A stretch of DNA of 64,000 nucleotides from Ktedonobacterales bacterium (GTDB lineage Bacteria > Chloroflexota > Ktedonobacteria > Ktedonobacterales > DATBGS01): the NCBI GenBank assembly GCA_036557285.1, contig DATBHW010000029.1, positions 1 through 64,000 on the forward strand, written 5' to 3'. A program made the translations under genes and the position numbers. Shown piece after piece: positions 47,872-56,431 of the stretch. A model generated the notes under the pieces. It was not told the DNA's origin and made no database searches. It was given only the letters and a program-made list of their open reading frames with translations. Within the stretch, counting starts at the first letter, position 1; each line of letters opens with the position of its first letter.

Positions 47872-49029
47872 CTAAAGGCCGGGGATTCTCGGTTCGTCAC
47901 GGCGCTTCCGTGTAGCCGCTCCCCGATGGGTCTGCCCGACCCATAAAATGTTTTTGGCGGCGTTATGGTCCCGGTGCAGGGATGCCCCACAATCAGGGCA
48001 TTCGTGCCAACGCACGGATAAGCCTTTCGCTACCATGACGCCGCAGCCAGAGCATAGCTGGCTGGTATAGGCAGGGGACACGGCTACGGCTTGTTTCCCA
48101 GCGTTTGCAGCTTTGAAAACAAGGATGGTACAGAACTGCCCCCAACCGGCATCATGGATGCTTTTGGCAAGGCGCCCATTCTGGACCATGTTGGCAACCT
48201 GCAAGTCTTCGTAGTAGACGCTATCGTAGCGCTTCAAGAGCGAAAGGGCGGTTTTATGGTGAAAATCCCGGCGTTGGCGGGCAACCTTCTGATGGGCGCG
48301 CAGCAAGAGCCTGACCGCTTTTAGGCGTCTCTTGCTGCCCTTCCTGCGCTTGGAGACGCGCCGCTGCGCTTTCACCAGTCGCTTTTCTGCCTTCCGGTAG
48401 TGCCTGGGATTGGCAATCTGTTCTCCATTGGCAAGCGTCAGAAACGATTCCAACCCAAGATCAATCCCCGTCTCTTCACCCGTCACGGGCAAAGGCTGAA
48501 TAGGCACATCGGCACACGCAATGCACGCATACCAGCCATCCGGCTCCTCGATAATGCTGGCCGTTTTGGGTGTGCCTTCCAACGGGCGCGACCAGCGTAC
48601 CGCGATACGCCCGATTTTGGAGAGGACCAGGAACCCCTTGTCCAGGCTGGCTCCATTGCCCCATTGGGGATATGTGAAGCTGTGATAGCGGTTGCGACCC
48701 TTGAAGCGCGGGTAGCCAGGCTTCTCCCCATTCGCCACACGCTTAAAGAAGGCTTTGAACGCCCGGTCCAGGCGCAACACCACATCCTGCAAGACCTGGG
48801 AATGAATGGCGGCGGTATCTTCTCGATAGGCGCGAATATCAGGAAGCTGGGCTTTCTGCTGATAGTAATTCACCGACACCCGACACTTCTGCCAGGCTTC
48901 TTTGCGTTCCTGAAGGGCGGCGTTATAGAGTTCCCGACACAGGCGCAAGACACTCCCCAACTGTGCCGCTTGCGCGGGCGTAGGGTGAAGTTTGTACTTG
49001 AACGTCTGGTGTCCGGTGAGTTCTGCCAT
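47872..49029 (-). CDS. tnpB: TnpB RNA-guided nuclease of an IS605-type element
   Basis: The 385-residue protein has the helical N-terminal wedge region, then a split RuvC nuclease with all three acids (GIDLGLE D190, YYEDLQV E274, DHNAAKN D354) and a zinc finger (C326, C329, C344, C347). The length is close to full size, and no frame break is seen. TnpB is a guide-RNA-directed DNA nuclease whose omega RNA comes from the 3' end of the gene and the right end of the element. Here that would be the minus strand around 48000-47855, with the guide read from the flanking DNA beyond 47855. The nuclease therefore looks functional even though TnpA is broken. Confidence 0.95.
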   Translation of the reverse strand: MAELTGHQTFKYKLHPTPAQAAQLGSVLRLCRELYNAALQERKEAWQKCRVSVNYYQQKAQLPDIRAYREDTAAIHSQVLQDVVLRLDRAFKAFFKRVANGEKPGYPRFKGRNRYHSFTYPQWGNGASLDKGFLVLSKIGRIAVRWSRPLEGTPKTASIIEEPDGWYACIACADVPIQPLPVTGEETGIDLGLESFLTLANGEQIANPRHYRKAEKRLVKAQRRVSKRRKGSKRRLKAVRLLLRAHQKVARQRRDFHHKTALSLLKRYDSVYYEDLQVANMVQNGRLAKSIHDAGWGQFCTILVFKAANAGKQAVAVSPAYTSQLCSGCGVMVAKGLSVRWHECPDCGASLHRDHNAAKNILWVGQTHRGAATRKRRDEPRIPGL

Positions 49030-49032
49030 TGC

Positions 49033-49206
49033 CTAGCGTCCCTTCTGGCTCTCAACGTAGCGCTTCAAGGTGTCCAGCGTCACCCCGCCAACCGTACTGC
49101 AAAAGTAGCTGTTGGTCCACAGGGAAGGCCGCCGCCGCTTCAGGATGGGGAACTCTTGGCGCAGCGCATGAGAGGAATAGCCTTTCAGCAAATTCACCAC
49201 CCGCGC
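49033..49206 (-). pseudogene. Remnant of tnpA (Y1 transposase), C-terminal 57 codons
   Basis: Reading the minus strand from 49206 to the TAG at 49033 gives VVNLLKGYSSHALRQEFPIL, RRRPSLWTNSYFCSTVGG, then VTLDTLKRYVESQ. This is the C-terminal part of IS200/IS605 TnpA, including the helix that carries the catalytic Tyr. A TGA at 49207-49209 closes the frame and the HUH-bearing N-terminal half is missing, so the gene is dead. The stop lies 3 bp before the tnpB start. Confidence 0.85.
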
Positions 49207-49349
49207 TCATCCAAACCACCTATCAGGCATTTGCCGGTTAGAGTCAAGTGACCCCAGTGCTGAAGCGCGGGGCAGCGCAGATCGGGCATAATTTTCACCA
49301 TATGTCTTCATATCTTCGTCCTTACAAAGCTCCTCTCTGAGAGCCTGCT

Positions 49350-50219
49350 TCACGATTTCAGCCACAAACGCGCGCCAAAGGTCTCGCGCAGAGGCAGCAA
49401 TACCCCCGTTGAGTCGGCCTGGGGCTGCTCTGCGCTCAAGCCGCCTTGAGCCAACGCCTCGCGCGTCTGGTCGAGACTCCTGCTGGTCAGCGTCAACTCA
49501 AACGGCCCCTCGCCTACTGCTTCCAATGTCTGCTGCGCCAATCCTGCTCCAGTCGGCTCCAGCAGATCAATCGTAAACGCCCCCAGCCGGAAACTGGCGC
49601 GGCGCGCCCCCAGGCTCAGCGCCTCGTTCTGGTGAGCGAACTCCAGCCCAAGCTGATGCTGGTAGAGATCAATCGCGCGCTCCAGGTCGCGGACCACCAG
49701 ACTGATCCCCGCCACGCCCGCTGCGCCGTTGGGGTGAACACCTGGCTCTTCCCACACAAGCCGCTCGGCATCGGGCGCATCCCATTGAATCAGAAAGGGC
49801 CAGGGCCGACGCCAGGGTACGCTCCCAGGGACCAGCAGCCGCCAGGAGAGCCGACGGCCATCCGGGCGCATGCGCTCCATCGCAAAGGGGCCTTCAGCCG
49901 CCAGGCCGGTGCGCCCCAGGCGCTCAGCATCCTGCGCAATATCGGCGGTAGCGAGCGCGTAGCCTATCAGGCCACCTTCTTGTTTTGCCAGAAACTCAGC
50001 CAGCGCCTGCCCGTTCAGGCCGCGTCCGACAAGCTCTGTCTCATCATAAATGGCGATTAACTCAAGGTAGTCCAGGCCAAAGCGAATGATGGCATTCTGT
50101 GTGCCGCGCCCGGTATGACGCCCGCCGGGGCTGACCGCGAAGCCAAGCGCCTGATAGCGCCGCTGCGCCTCAGCCAGATCGCGCACCGCGATTACCGCGT
50201 GATCGAAACGACCAATCAT
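49350..50219 (-). CDS. Two-domain VOC (glyoxalase-like) protein
   Basis: The 289-residue protein has two vicinal-oxygen-chelate-like halves. The first starts FDHAVIAVRDLAEAQRRYQALGF with GGRHTGRGTQNAIIRFG, and the second starts GVAGISLVVRDLERAIDLYQHQLGL. Glyoxalase-type proteins bind a metal with His and Glu from these strands; the first half keeps a His (HAV) and ELI, typical of the Glyoxalase_3 type. The reaction is unknown (isomerase, dioxygenase or resistance protein are all possible). A HAD phosphatase gene lies 36 bp upstream on the same strand. Confidence 0.8.
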   Translation of the reverse strand: MIGRFDHAVIAVRDLAEAQRRYQALGFAVSPGGRHTGRGTQNAIIRFGLDYLELIAIYDETELVGRGLNGQALAEFLAKQEGGLIGYALATADIAQDAERLGRTGLAAEGPFAMERMRPDGRRLSWRLLVPGSVPWRRPWPFLIQWDAPDAERLVWEEPGVHPNGAAGVAGISLVVRDLERAIDLYQHQLGLEFAHQNEALSLGARRASFRLGAFTIDLLEPTGAGLAQQTLEAVGEGPFELTLTSRSLDQTREALAQGGLSAEQPQADSTGVLLPLRETFGARLWLKS

Positions 50220-50255
50220 GAGTTCCTCCTGCCTGTGCAGCCAGCTCTTTCTGCG

Positions 50256-50981
50256 CTATGCGTTCGAGGCTGCGGAATGGCCCGCCATCAGCGTTTCCAG
50301 GTCCACCAGATGGACGCGCTCCAGCGAATCAACAACCCGGTCAGCCGCCGCAAGCAATGCCGCCGGATGGCTGTTGGTGACGGCCAGGCAGCGCATTCCA
50401 GCAGCCGACGCCGCAGCCACCCCGGCAGGGGCATCCTCGATGACCACACAACGCGCCGGAGCAACGTCCAGGCGCTCTGCCGCCAGCAAGAATATATCCG
50501 GGGCCGGTTTGCCGCGCGGAAGTCGATCCCCCGACACCATTGCATTCAGCCAGCGACGCAGGCCAAGCTCCTCGCTCATCACAGCGATATTCTCCATCGG
50601 CGCGGAAGATGCCAGGCTCTGCCTGAGACCAGCCGCGTGCGCTGCCTGCATTAATTCCAGCGCCCCAGGCAGGGCGCGCAGATTCCCTTTCAGCAGTTCC
50701 CGAAAGTACACCTCTTTGCGAGCCGCCAGGGCATCCATCTGTTCCGCCGAAAGCTGCGATCCCCAGAACAGTGGGATGATCGCCGCGTTGCTTCTGCCAA
50801 AGGTCTTCCAGAAATCTTCATCGGTAAATACAACGCCTGTTTCGGCAGCCAGCCGCTGCCAGGAGAGACGATGCTGCTCACTGCTATCAACAATGACCCC
50901 ATCCAGATCCCAGATAATGGCCTGAAGCGAGGCTAAGGGTGGTTGGCCCTGATGAGAAGTCGGCGCCTGATTGATTGACAT
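50256..50981 (-). CDS. HAD-family sugar-phosphate phosphatase / beta-phosphoglucomutase-like
   Basis: ATG 50981 is chosen because AAAGGAGC precedes it, and a longer frame to 51065 adds only residues without homology. The 241 residues include motif I AIIWDLDGVIVDS (nucleophile and acid Asp), motif II LASSAP, motif III KPAPDIFLLAAERL, and motif IV VVIEDAPAGVAAASAAGM. The helical cap between motifs I and II marks the beta-phosphoglucomutase/phosphatase subclass. The substrate is not determined. Confidence 0.88.
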   Translation of the reverse strand: MSINQAPTSHQGQPPLASLQAIIWDLDGVIVDSSEQHRLSWQRLAAETGVVFTDEDFWKTFGRSNAAIIPLFWGSQLSAEQMDALAARKEVYFRELLKGNLRALPGALELMQAAHAAGLRQSLASSAPMENIAVMSEELGLRRWLNAMVSGDRLPRGKPAPDIFLLAAERLDVAPARCVVIEDAPAGVAAASAAGMRCLAVTNSHPAALLAAADRVVDSLERVHLVDLETLMAGHSAASNA

Positions 50982-51065
50982 GGAATGGCTTTTGCTCCTT
51001 TGTGCCAGGAAATGGGGAAGCAGATGTATCGTATGAAGTATCGTATTAAGAAAGAAAATTGCCAA

Positions 51066-51573
51066 ACCTCTTGACTTTTCGCTTCAGCTAGTATACGCTA
51101 TGTTCAAGGCAGTCATCTAAACTACGTCTTTGTAAAATAGCAAAAAGCGTTCTAAACTGCTTCTACCTCTTTGCTCGCGGTTTATCTCCTCTCTGTGCGA
51201 GCTACATGCCTATAGATCATCACCCTTGAATAGCGACCCTGACCCATCCATAAGGATGTTCCATCTTGCTTAACGGAATGTGGTGAGGATGAAGGGAAGC
51301 CTGCTGGAAAGGGGGTGAGAGACATTCGGGCGGCTGAGCAACTGGCACGGGGACACGTCTGTGCTGTTCCCAACAGCACACCTCGCCCGCTGGAGCTTTT
51401 CCAGCAGCATGCCGTATGCCCACTCCTCAGCCTGCCAGCACAGCGGCTGTAGCTGTGCCTGTTTTTTCTGGACTTCTTTTTCGTCTCCCAGATGGTTCTG
51501 GTTAGACCATCGTTCATTAGCTCAAAGGGAAGCAATATGGCGCTTCCCAGTTCCGTAGTTAGGAGAGGCTTCG
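51066..51573 (+). other. Structured 5' region upstream of satP, with hairpins and a terminator
   Basis: No gene is supportable in these 508 bp. From about 51350 the sequence has GTGCTGTT/AACAGCAC and GCTGGA/TCCAGC-type hairpins, then a terminator (51438-51467). This arrangement ahead of the acetate permease suggests a riboswitch-like or attenuated leader, but no known riboswitch core is evident to me. Confidence 0.45.
51438..51467 (+). terminator. Intrinsic terminator in the satP leader
   Basis: GCACAGC (51438-51444) pairs with GCTGTGC (51452-51458), followed by CTG and six T to 51467. It lies about 105 bp before the satP ATG, in the sense direction. Confidence 0.7.
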
Positions 51574-52167
51574 ATGGCTCAAGCAACCGAAACCAAAACA
51601 ACAACGGCAGTAGCCGACCCGGCGCCCCTCGGACTCTTTGGATTTGCCACGACCACCCTCGTCCTGAGCGCCGCAAACTCTCACTTTACTGGAGTTGATG
51701 CTGGCGGCGCGCTGGGTCTGGCCTTTGCTTATGGCGGCATAGCCCAGTTGCTGGCTGGCATGTGGGAGTTCAAGAACGGCAATACCTTTGGCGGTGTTGC
51801 GTTCTCCTCCTATGGCGCATTCTGGATTTCCTTCTGGATACTCTTCAACGCCGCCGGTTCCGCGCCGAAGGGTAACGATGTAGCCTGGTACCTGTTGTCA
51901 TGGACCATTGTGACCGGACTCTTCCTCCTTGGCGCGCTCAGGCTGAACTGGGGCCTGGTAGCAGTCTTCGCTCTGCTGTTCCTTACCTACCTGCTGCTGA
52001 CGATTGGCGAGTTCAATCCCCCGGCTAATCCGGCGGATGCTTCGCCCATTGCTGGCTACGTCGGCATCGCAACAGCTATAGCAGCCTACTACGTGGGCCT
52101 TGCTGGCGTCCTGAAGGCTGCGTCCGGTGGGAAGATTAACCTGCCACTTGGACCAATCGGCGGCTAG
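51574..52167 (+). CDS. satP: Acetate/succinate permease, GPR1/FUN34/YaaH family
   Basis: The 197-residue protein has six hydrophobic segments and the family motif at the first helix (ADPAPLGLFGFATTTLVLS, matching the NPAPLGL pattern). GGIAQLLAGMWEFKNGNTFGG is the conserved second-helix region with the Glu. The YaaH/SatP family imports acetate and related monocarboxylates with protons. The Acs gene follows at 52427, so the two form an acetate uptake and activation pair. An upstream structured leader may control it. Confidence 0.93.
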   Translation: MAQATETKTTTAVADPAPLGLFGFATTTLVLSAANSHFTGVDAGGALGLAFAYGGIAQLLAGMWEFKNGNTFGGVAFSSYGAFWISFWILFNAAGSAPKGNDVAWYLLSWTIVTGLFLLGALRLNWGLVAVFALLFLTYLLLTIGEFNPPANPADASPIAGYVGIATAIAAYYVGLAGVLKAASGGKINLPLGPIGG

Positions 52168-52270
52168 CCAACACACCAGATTTTTCAAGGGATAGAGCGA
52201 CTGAATACGGGACAGGGGACAGGCTCAAACCACTCGCATTTCAGCGATGAGCCAACCAGGCTAAGACACC

Positions 52271-52302
52271 AAGAGCCGCTGCCCCCTGTTCCGGCTCTTT
52301 TA
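52271..52302 (+). terminator. Terminator-like hairpin after satP
   Basis: AAGAGCC (52271-52277) pairs with GGCTCTT (52293-52299), followed by a short T run. GGGACAGGGGAC upstream and GCCCCCTGTTCC within the loop are also complementary, so alternative folding is possible. Confidence 0.5.
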
Positions 52303-52426
52303 TGAGCGCCAGGCAGGAAGCCCCAATCCACCAGCGCGCTCAATACGAAGTAGTGGGCGATGGGCTACAGGAGAGATACTGCACGCTCCACGCTCCGAAG
52401 TAGTATGGCAAGGAGATTTCAACGCT

Positions 52427-54652
52427 ATGAAAACTCCTCTAGCCCTGGCTAAGCTATGGAGGCGCCTTACCGCCAGGGAAGCTGTGTCTCTTGCGCGAGA
52501 GGAAATTATCGTAACCACAAGGGGTGATCAAGCAATGGCAAAAGAAGAAGTGGGAGTAGCAGTCTCCGAAGCAGAGATCGCCGTTCACTGGCGGGAAGAG
52601 GAGTACTATCCACCCTCTCCCAAGTTTATTGGGCAGGCCAATGCCAGCGATCCAAGCATCTATGAACGGTTCAGCGAAAAGAACTTCCCTGAGTGCTTCA
52701 AGGAATACGCAGACCTGCTCACCTGGGACCACTATTGGCATACGACACTGGACACCAGCAATCCGCCGTTCTGGAAGTGGTTCGTCGGTGGGCGGCTCAA
52801 CGCTTGTTACAACTGTGTTGATCGCCACATGAAAACCACCCCCAATAAGGCCGCGCTCATCTGGGTGCCTGAACTGGAAGAGGATGATACCCTGGCGATC
52901 ACCTATCGGGAACTCTACATCCGGGTCAACGAGTTCGCCGCGCTGCTGCGCGACTTCTGCGGCCTCAAGACAGGGGACCGCGTGACACTCCACCTGCCGA
53001 TGGTTCCTGAGCTGCCCGTTACCATGCTGGCCTGCGCGCGCCTGGGCGTCATCCATTCTCAGGTGTTTGGTGGATTCAGCGGCGCGGCCTGCGGTGGCCG
53101 CATTGCCGACTCAGGCAGCCACGTCCTGATAACGATGGACGGCTACTACCGCAGTGGAACCTTGATTGACCACCGGGTCAAGGCCGACGAGGCCGTGAAA
53201 GTGGCCGAGGAACAGGGAGCCAAAGTGGATAAAGTGCTGATCTGGCGGCGTCATCCAGGTCAGTATGCCTCAAATAATCCAATGGTCGAGGGTCGGGACT
53301 TCTTTGTTGACGAGGTATTGAAGGACTACCGCAGGCGCATCGTCGAGCCGGTTTCCATGCCCGCCGAAGCGCCGCTGTTCCTCATGTACACCAGCGGCTC
53401 CACCGGCAAACCCAAGGGTGCGCAGCACAGCACTGGCGGCTACCTCTCTTATGTCACCGGCACGTCGAAGTTCTACCAGGATATTCACCCCGACGACACC
53501 TACTGGTGCTTCGCCGACATCGGCTGGATCACCGGACACTCCTACATTGTCTACGGCCCGTTGGCGCTGGGGACAACGAGTGTGATGTATGAAGGGGTAC
53601 CGACCTATCCCGACGCTGGCCGACCCTGGCGCATCGCCGAGAAACTTGGCGTGACCATCTTCCACACCTCGCCAACATCGGTGCGCATGCTGCGCAAGGT
53701 CGGACCCGACGAACCGGCGAAATACAACTACCATTTCAAGCACATGACCACCGTGGGCGAGCCGATTGAGCCGGATGTCTGGCGCTGGTATTACAATGTC
53801 GTCGGCAAGCGCGAAGCCGTCATCGTTGATACCTGGTGGCAGACCGAGACCGGCGGCTTCCTGTGCAGCACCCTGCCTGGGGTGGGGGCGATGAAGCCCG
53901 GCAGCGCAGGTCCGGGCGTCCTTGGTGTCTACCCGGTGATCTACGACGAAAACGGCGACGAGGTGCCAGCCGGAAGTGGACGGGCTGGCAACATTTGCAT
54001 TCGCAACCCCTGGCCGGGCGCCTTCCAGACGGTCTGGGGCCAGCCGGAGCGATATATCCAGACCTACTATGCCAAGTATTGCCGGAACAAAGACAGTAAA
54101 GACTGGCATGACTGGCCCTACTTCGCGGGTGACGGCGCGCTACTGGCAGCCGACGGCTACTTCCGCATCCTGGGCCGGGTTGATGATGTAATCAATGTGG
54201 CCGGACACCGACTGGGAACCAAAGAGATCGAATCCGCTTGCCTGACCGTTGACGAGGTGGCCGAGGCCGCCGCAGTGCCGCTGGTGGACGAGGTCCGCGG
54301 CAGGGTGGTTGAGGTCTATGTTTCCCTGAAGCCGGGAATCACAGCGAACGCGGAGCTTGAGTCGAAGGTGTCCAAAGCGGTTGAGACAGAGATCGGGCCG
54401 ATTGCGAGACCCCGGCATATCTGGATCGTCCCGGATATGCCCAAGACCCGCTCTGGCAAGATCATGCGCAGGATTCTGGCCGCCAGCAGCAACTTCGCCG
54501 ATGTGGGCGACGTAACGACGCTGGCGAACCCGGAGGTCGTCGAGGGCATCCGCCGCCACGTCCAGAGCGAAAAGGTTGCGCGTGGGGTGGTTCCACGCGC
54601 CCTCTCGCCAGAAGAGCTTGAGGAGATCAAGCGCTTTGGAAGCGTTGAGTAA
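52427..54652 (+). CDS. acs: Acetyl-CoA synthetase
   Basis: Acs joins acetate, ATP and CoA into acetyl-CoA. The frame from ATG 52427 gives 741 residues. ATG 52535 (705 residues, AAGGGG before it) is equally plausible and closer to the family's usual length of about 650. Signatures are VFGGFSGAACGGRI, the P-loop YTSGSTGKPKGAQHS, WCFADIGWITGHSYIVYGPL, TWWQTETGG, ILGRVDDVINVAGHRLGTKEIE and the acetylation-type PKTRSGKIMRR with the catalytic Lys. The preceding SatP makes acetate uptake its likely source. Confidence 0.96.
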   Translation: MKTPLALAKLWRRLTAREAVSLAREEIIVTTRGDQAMAKEEVGVAVSEAEIAVHWREEEYYPPSPKFIGQANASDPSIYERFSEKNFPECFKEYADLLTWDHYWHTTLDTSNPPFWKWFVGGRLNACYNCVDRHMKTTPNKAALIWVPELEEDDTLAITYRELYIRVNEFAALLRDFCGLKTGDRVTLHLPMVPELPVTMLACARLGVIHSQVFGGFSGAACGGRIADSGSHVLITMDGYYRSGTLIDHRVKADEAVKVAEEQGAKVDKVLIWRRHPGQYASNNPMVEGRDFFVDEVLKDYRRRIVEPVSMPAEAPLFLMYTSGSTGKPKGAQHSTGGYLSYVTGTSKFYQDIHPDDTYWCFADIGWITGHSYIVYGPLALGTTSVMYEGVPTYPDAGRPWRIAEKLGVTIFHTSPTSVRMLRKVGPDEPAKYNYHFKHMTTVGEPIEPDVWRWYYNVVGKREAVIVDTWWQTETGGFLCSTLPGVGAMKPGSAGPGVLGVYPVIYDENGDEVPAGSGRAGNICIRNPWPGAFQTVWGQPERYIQTYYAKYCRNKDSKDWHDWPYFAGDGALLAADGYFRILGRVDDVINVAGHRLGTKEIESACLTVDEVAEAAAVPLVDEVRGRVVEVYVSLKPGITANAELESKVSKAVETEIGPIARPRHIWIVPDMPKTRSGKIMRRILAASSNFADVGDVTTLANPEVVEGIRRHVQSEKVARGVVPRALSPEELEEIKRFGSVE

Positions 54653-54678
54653 CCGCGCAAGCCACCAGGAAGCAGCGA

Positions 54679-54717
54679 CAGAGGGACTGGCCTCGCACCT
54701 TCAGGCCAGTCCCTCTG
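54679..54717 (+). terminator. 15-bp perfect hairpin after acs
   Basis: CAGAGGGACTGGCCT (54679-54693) and AGGCCAGTCCCTCTG (54703-54717) are perfectly complementary with a 9-nt loop; only a short T-containing stretch follows. Confidence 0.65.
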
Positions 54718-54903
54718 CCTTGTTGCGCAACCCTCGATAGGGGAGCGCCAGACGCCCCGCTTGACGAGGAACAGTTTGGGTTCTACACTAGAAAAAGAGA
54801 AGGCGCCACAAGATTCCTGGCAAGATCGCAGGCTTGCGTGAAGACGGCACGCAAATTGCGGCTGAGGCTGCGCAAGGGCAGATGGCTCCCTGGGGAATGC
54901 CCT

Positions 54904-55587
54904 ATGACACACACGGTTGCGGGTCAGACCGACCCTCCTGATAGTCTTATCGAGCGCCGCGCGGCGTTGCTCGCCACGCTGCGCCAGGCAGGGGTACATG
55001 ACGAGCGTGTTCTGCAAGCAATCAGAGATGTGCCACGCGAGCAATTTGTCGCCCCGCCGTTGCGCGCGCAGGCGTTTGAGAATATCGCGCTGCCAATTGA
55101 GCAGGGCCAGAGCATCTCGCAGCCGCTGATGGTGGCGATGATGACCCAGGCGCTGGAGTTGACCGGCGCAGAACACGTTCTGGAGATTGGCACAGGATCG
55201 GGCTATCAGGCGGCCATCCTGGCGAAGTGCGCTCGCTCAGTCGTCACCGTCGAACGCTGGCCCAGGCTGGCTGAACGCGCGGCCAGGCTTCTGGTGACGC
55301 TCGGTTATACCAACGTTCAAGCCCATATAGGCGATGGAACACTGGGCTGGCCGCCCGCCGCGCCTTACGACGCGATCCTGGTGACTGCCGCCGCGCCAGT
55401 GATCCCAGAGCCGTTGTTACAGCAGTTAGGTCTTAATGGCCGATTGGTTGCCCCGGTGGGCAGCCCGGAGCAGCAGGATTTGCTTCTGCTGCTCAAGCGG
55501 GGACAGGGCATTGAGCAGCGCACGCTGGGAACGTGCGTCTTTGTCCCGCTGATTGGCGCCGCCGCCTGGCGCGAACGATTCGACTAA
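54904..55587 (+). CDS. pcm: Protein-L-isoaspartate O-methyltransferase
   Basis: ATG 54904 gives 227 residues, close to the family norm. The enzyme methylates isoaspartyl residues for protein repair. Features are the VPREQFVAPPLR region, QGQSISQPLMVAMM, and the SAM motif I VLEIGTGSGYQAAILAK followed by VTVERWPRLAE. HIGDGTLGWPPAAPYDAILVTAAAPVIP and LGLNGRLVAPVG also match Pcm. The following membrane-protein gene begins 25 bp downstream. Confidence 0.95.
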   Translation: MTHTVAGQTDPPDSLIERRAALLATLRQAGVHDERVLQAIRDVPREQFVAPPLRAQAFENIALPIEQGQSISQPLMVAMMTQALELTGAEHVLEIGTGSGYQAAILAKCARSVVTVERWPRLAERAARLLVTLGYTNVQAHIGDGTLGWPPAAPYDAILVTAAAPVIPEPLLQQLGLNGRLVAPVGSPEQQDLLLLLKRGQGIEQRTLGTCVFVPLIGAAAWRERFD

Positions 55588-55612
55588 AGAGCAGCGAAAG
55601 CGAGGAAGAAGC

Positions 55613-56122
55613 GTGATCGGTTTGCAGGTACATGCCCTCCAGTTATGCTGGTCTCTCGTCTTCTGGATCGCGCTGCATGAGGCGGCCTATCTGCTGCTGG
55701 GGCTGGCGCGGCGGCGCATCATGATCTGCTGGAGCATCGGCCCCCTTGGCATAGCAACCACCTATGTGCGCGAACCAGGACGTGGGTTTTTGTTGGCGCA
55801 GTTGCTTCTTCCAGCAGCCCTGGCCGCGTTGTTCCTGCGCTTTCTCTTGTTCCAACAGATGCCTCCGCCCATCCTGCATCTACCGCAGGGGGCGCTGGCG
55901 CAACTGCTCACCATCGTTACCTCTGTAGTGCTTACGAGCGGTATTCGGGCAGTGATGCTGGTGCGCGATTGGCGCTATCCGATCTGGGGCGAAGCGCGGC
56001 TCTTGCGCACGGGCGCCTGGAGCCGGGCAACCTGCGCGGCCCTCTATTTTACAGCGTTCGGACGCGCGTTTCTGCGCGAGCGGTTTCAAGCCACGCCACG
56101 CGAGTTTGTGCAGACAGTTTAG
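55613..56122 (+). CDS. Small multi-pass membrane protein, unknown
   Basis: The GTG at 55613 with GAGGA before it gives 169 residues; an earlier frame opening overlaps pcm. Four hydrophobic segments are visible. The first contains ALHEAAYLLLGL, which resembles the HExxH of M50 intramembrane proteases with Tyr in place of the second His. No LDG-like second motif is seen, so protease activity is doubtful. I do not recognise the family. Confidence 0.55.
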   Translation: MIGLQVHALQLCWSLVFWIALHEAAYLLLGLARRRIMICWSIGPLGIATTYVREPGRGFLLAQLLLPAALAALFLRFLLFQQMPPPILHLPQGALAQLLTIVTSVVLTSGIRAVMLVRDWRYPIWGEARLLRTGAWSRATCAALYFTAFGRAFLRERFQATPREFVQTV

Positions 56123-56144
56123 CGGAAAAAACGGGCCTGGGGTC

Positions 56145-56173
56145 TTGACGCCCCGCACGCCAGGTGATACGCT
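56145..56173 (+). promoter_or_regulatory. Promoter of tRNA-Arg
   Basis: TTGACG (56145-56150), a 17-bp spacer and TACGCT (56168-56173), about 55 bp upstream of the tRNA. Confidence 0.6.
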
Positions 56174-56227
56174 GTCCACTGAACAGGAGGCAGGGCGATG
56201 ATGAGCGGCTCCTGCAAACCTGTATTC

Positions 56228-56301
56228 GCTCCCGTAGCTCAGTGGATCAGAGCACTGGTCTTCGGAACCAGGTGTCGGGGGTTCGAATCCCTCCGGGAGC
56301 G
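56228..56301 (+). tRNA. tRNA-Arg (anticodon TCG)
   Basis: The acceptor GCTCCCG (56228-56234) pairs with CGGGAGC (56294-56300), with G56301 as discriminator. The D arm is GCTC...GAGC, and the anticodon stem CTGGT/ACCAG encloses CTTCGGA, giving anticodon TCG. The T arm is GGGGG-TTCGAAT-CCCTC. Confidence 0.95.
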
Positions 56302-56316
56302 CCTGGGTTGTGTGGT

Positions 56317-56360
56317 GCGCACTGGCCGGTTCGTCCGTGCCAGTGCGCCCTCGTTTTTTT
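56317..56360 (+). terminator. Intrinsic terminator after tRNA-Arg
   Basis: GCGCACTGGC (56317-56326) pairs with GCCAGTGCGC (56339-56348), followed by CCTCG and seven T (to 56360). Confidence 0.9.
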
Positions 56361-56431
56361 AAGCGGATGTTGACCGATTCTTTCCTGGGGGCTGTTCTCC
56401 CTTCTTAAAAGAGAGTGAGGGGCGAATCCTG

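Larger units (their letters stand above)
47855..49272 (-). mobile_element. IS200/IS605-type element, tnpB intact and tnpA reduced
   Basis: The left end has an imperfect hairpin, CCCC-A-GTGC/GCGC-GGGG (49252-49272), with one unpaired base. The right end has CCCC-T-GGCCT/AGGCC-GGGG (47864-47884), again with one unpaired base, as TnpA enzymes of this class recognise. The tnpB stop codon lies inside the right-end hairpin. Between the left end and tnpB only the 3' end of tnpA remains. The element would need a TnpA in trans to move. The exact 5' boundary and target site are not certain. Confidence 0.8.

Noticed and set aside
51182-51676. Minus-strand frame over the satP leader
   Set aside because: It overlaps the satP start, is rich in Arg, Ser and Cys, and has no homology-like motif. 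The hairpins and terminator explain the region better.
55613-56122. M50 intramembrane metalloprotease
   Set aside because: HEAAY lacks the second His and there is no second metal-binding motif, so only an unknown membrane protein is called.
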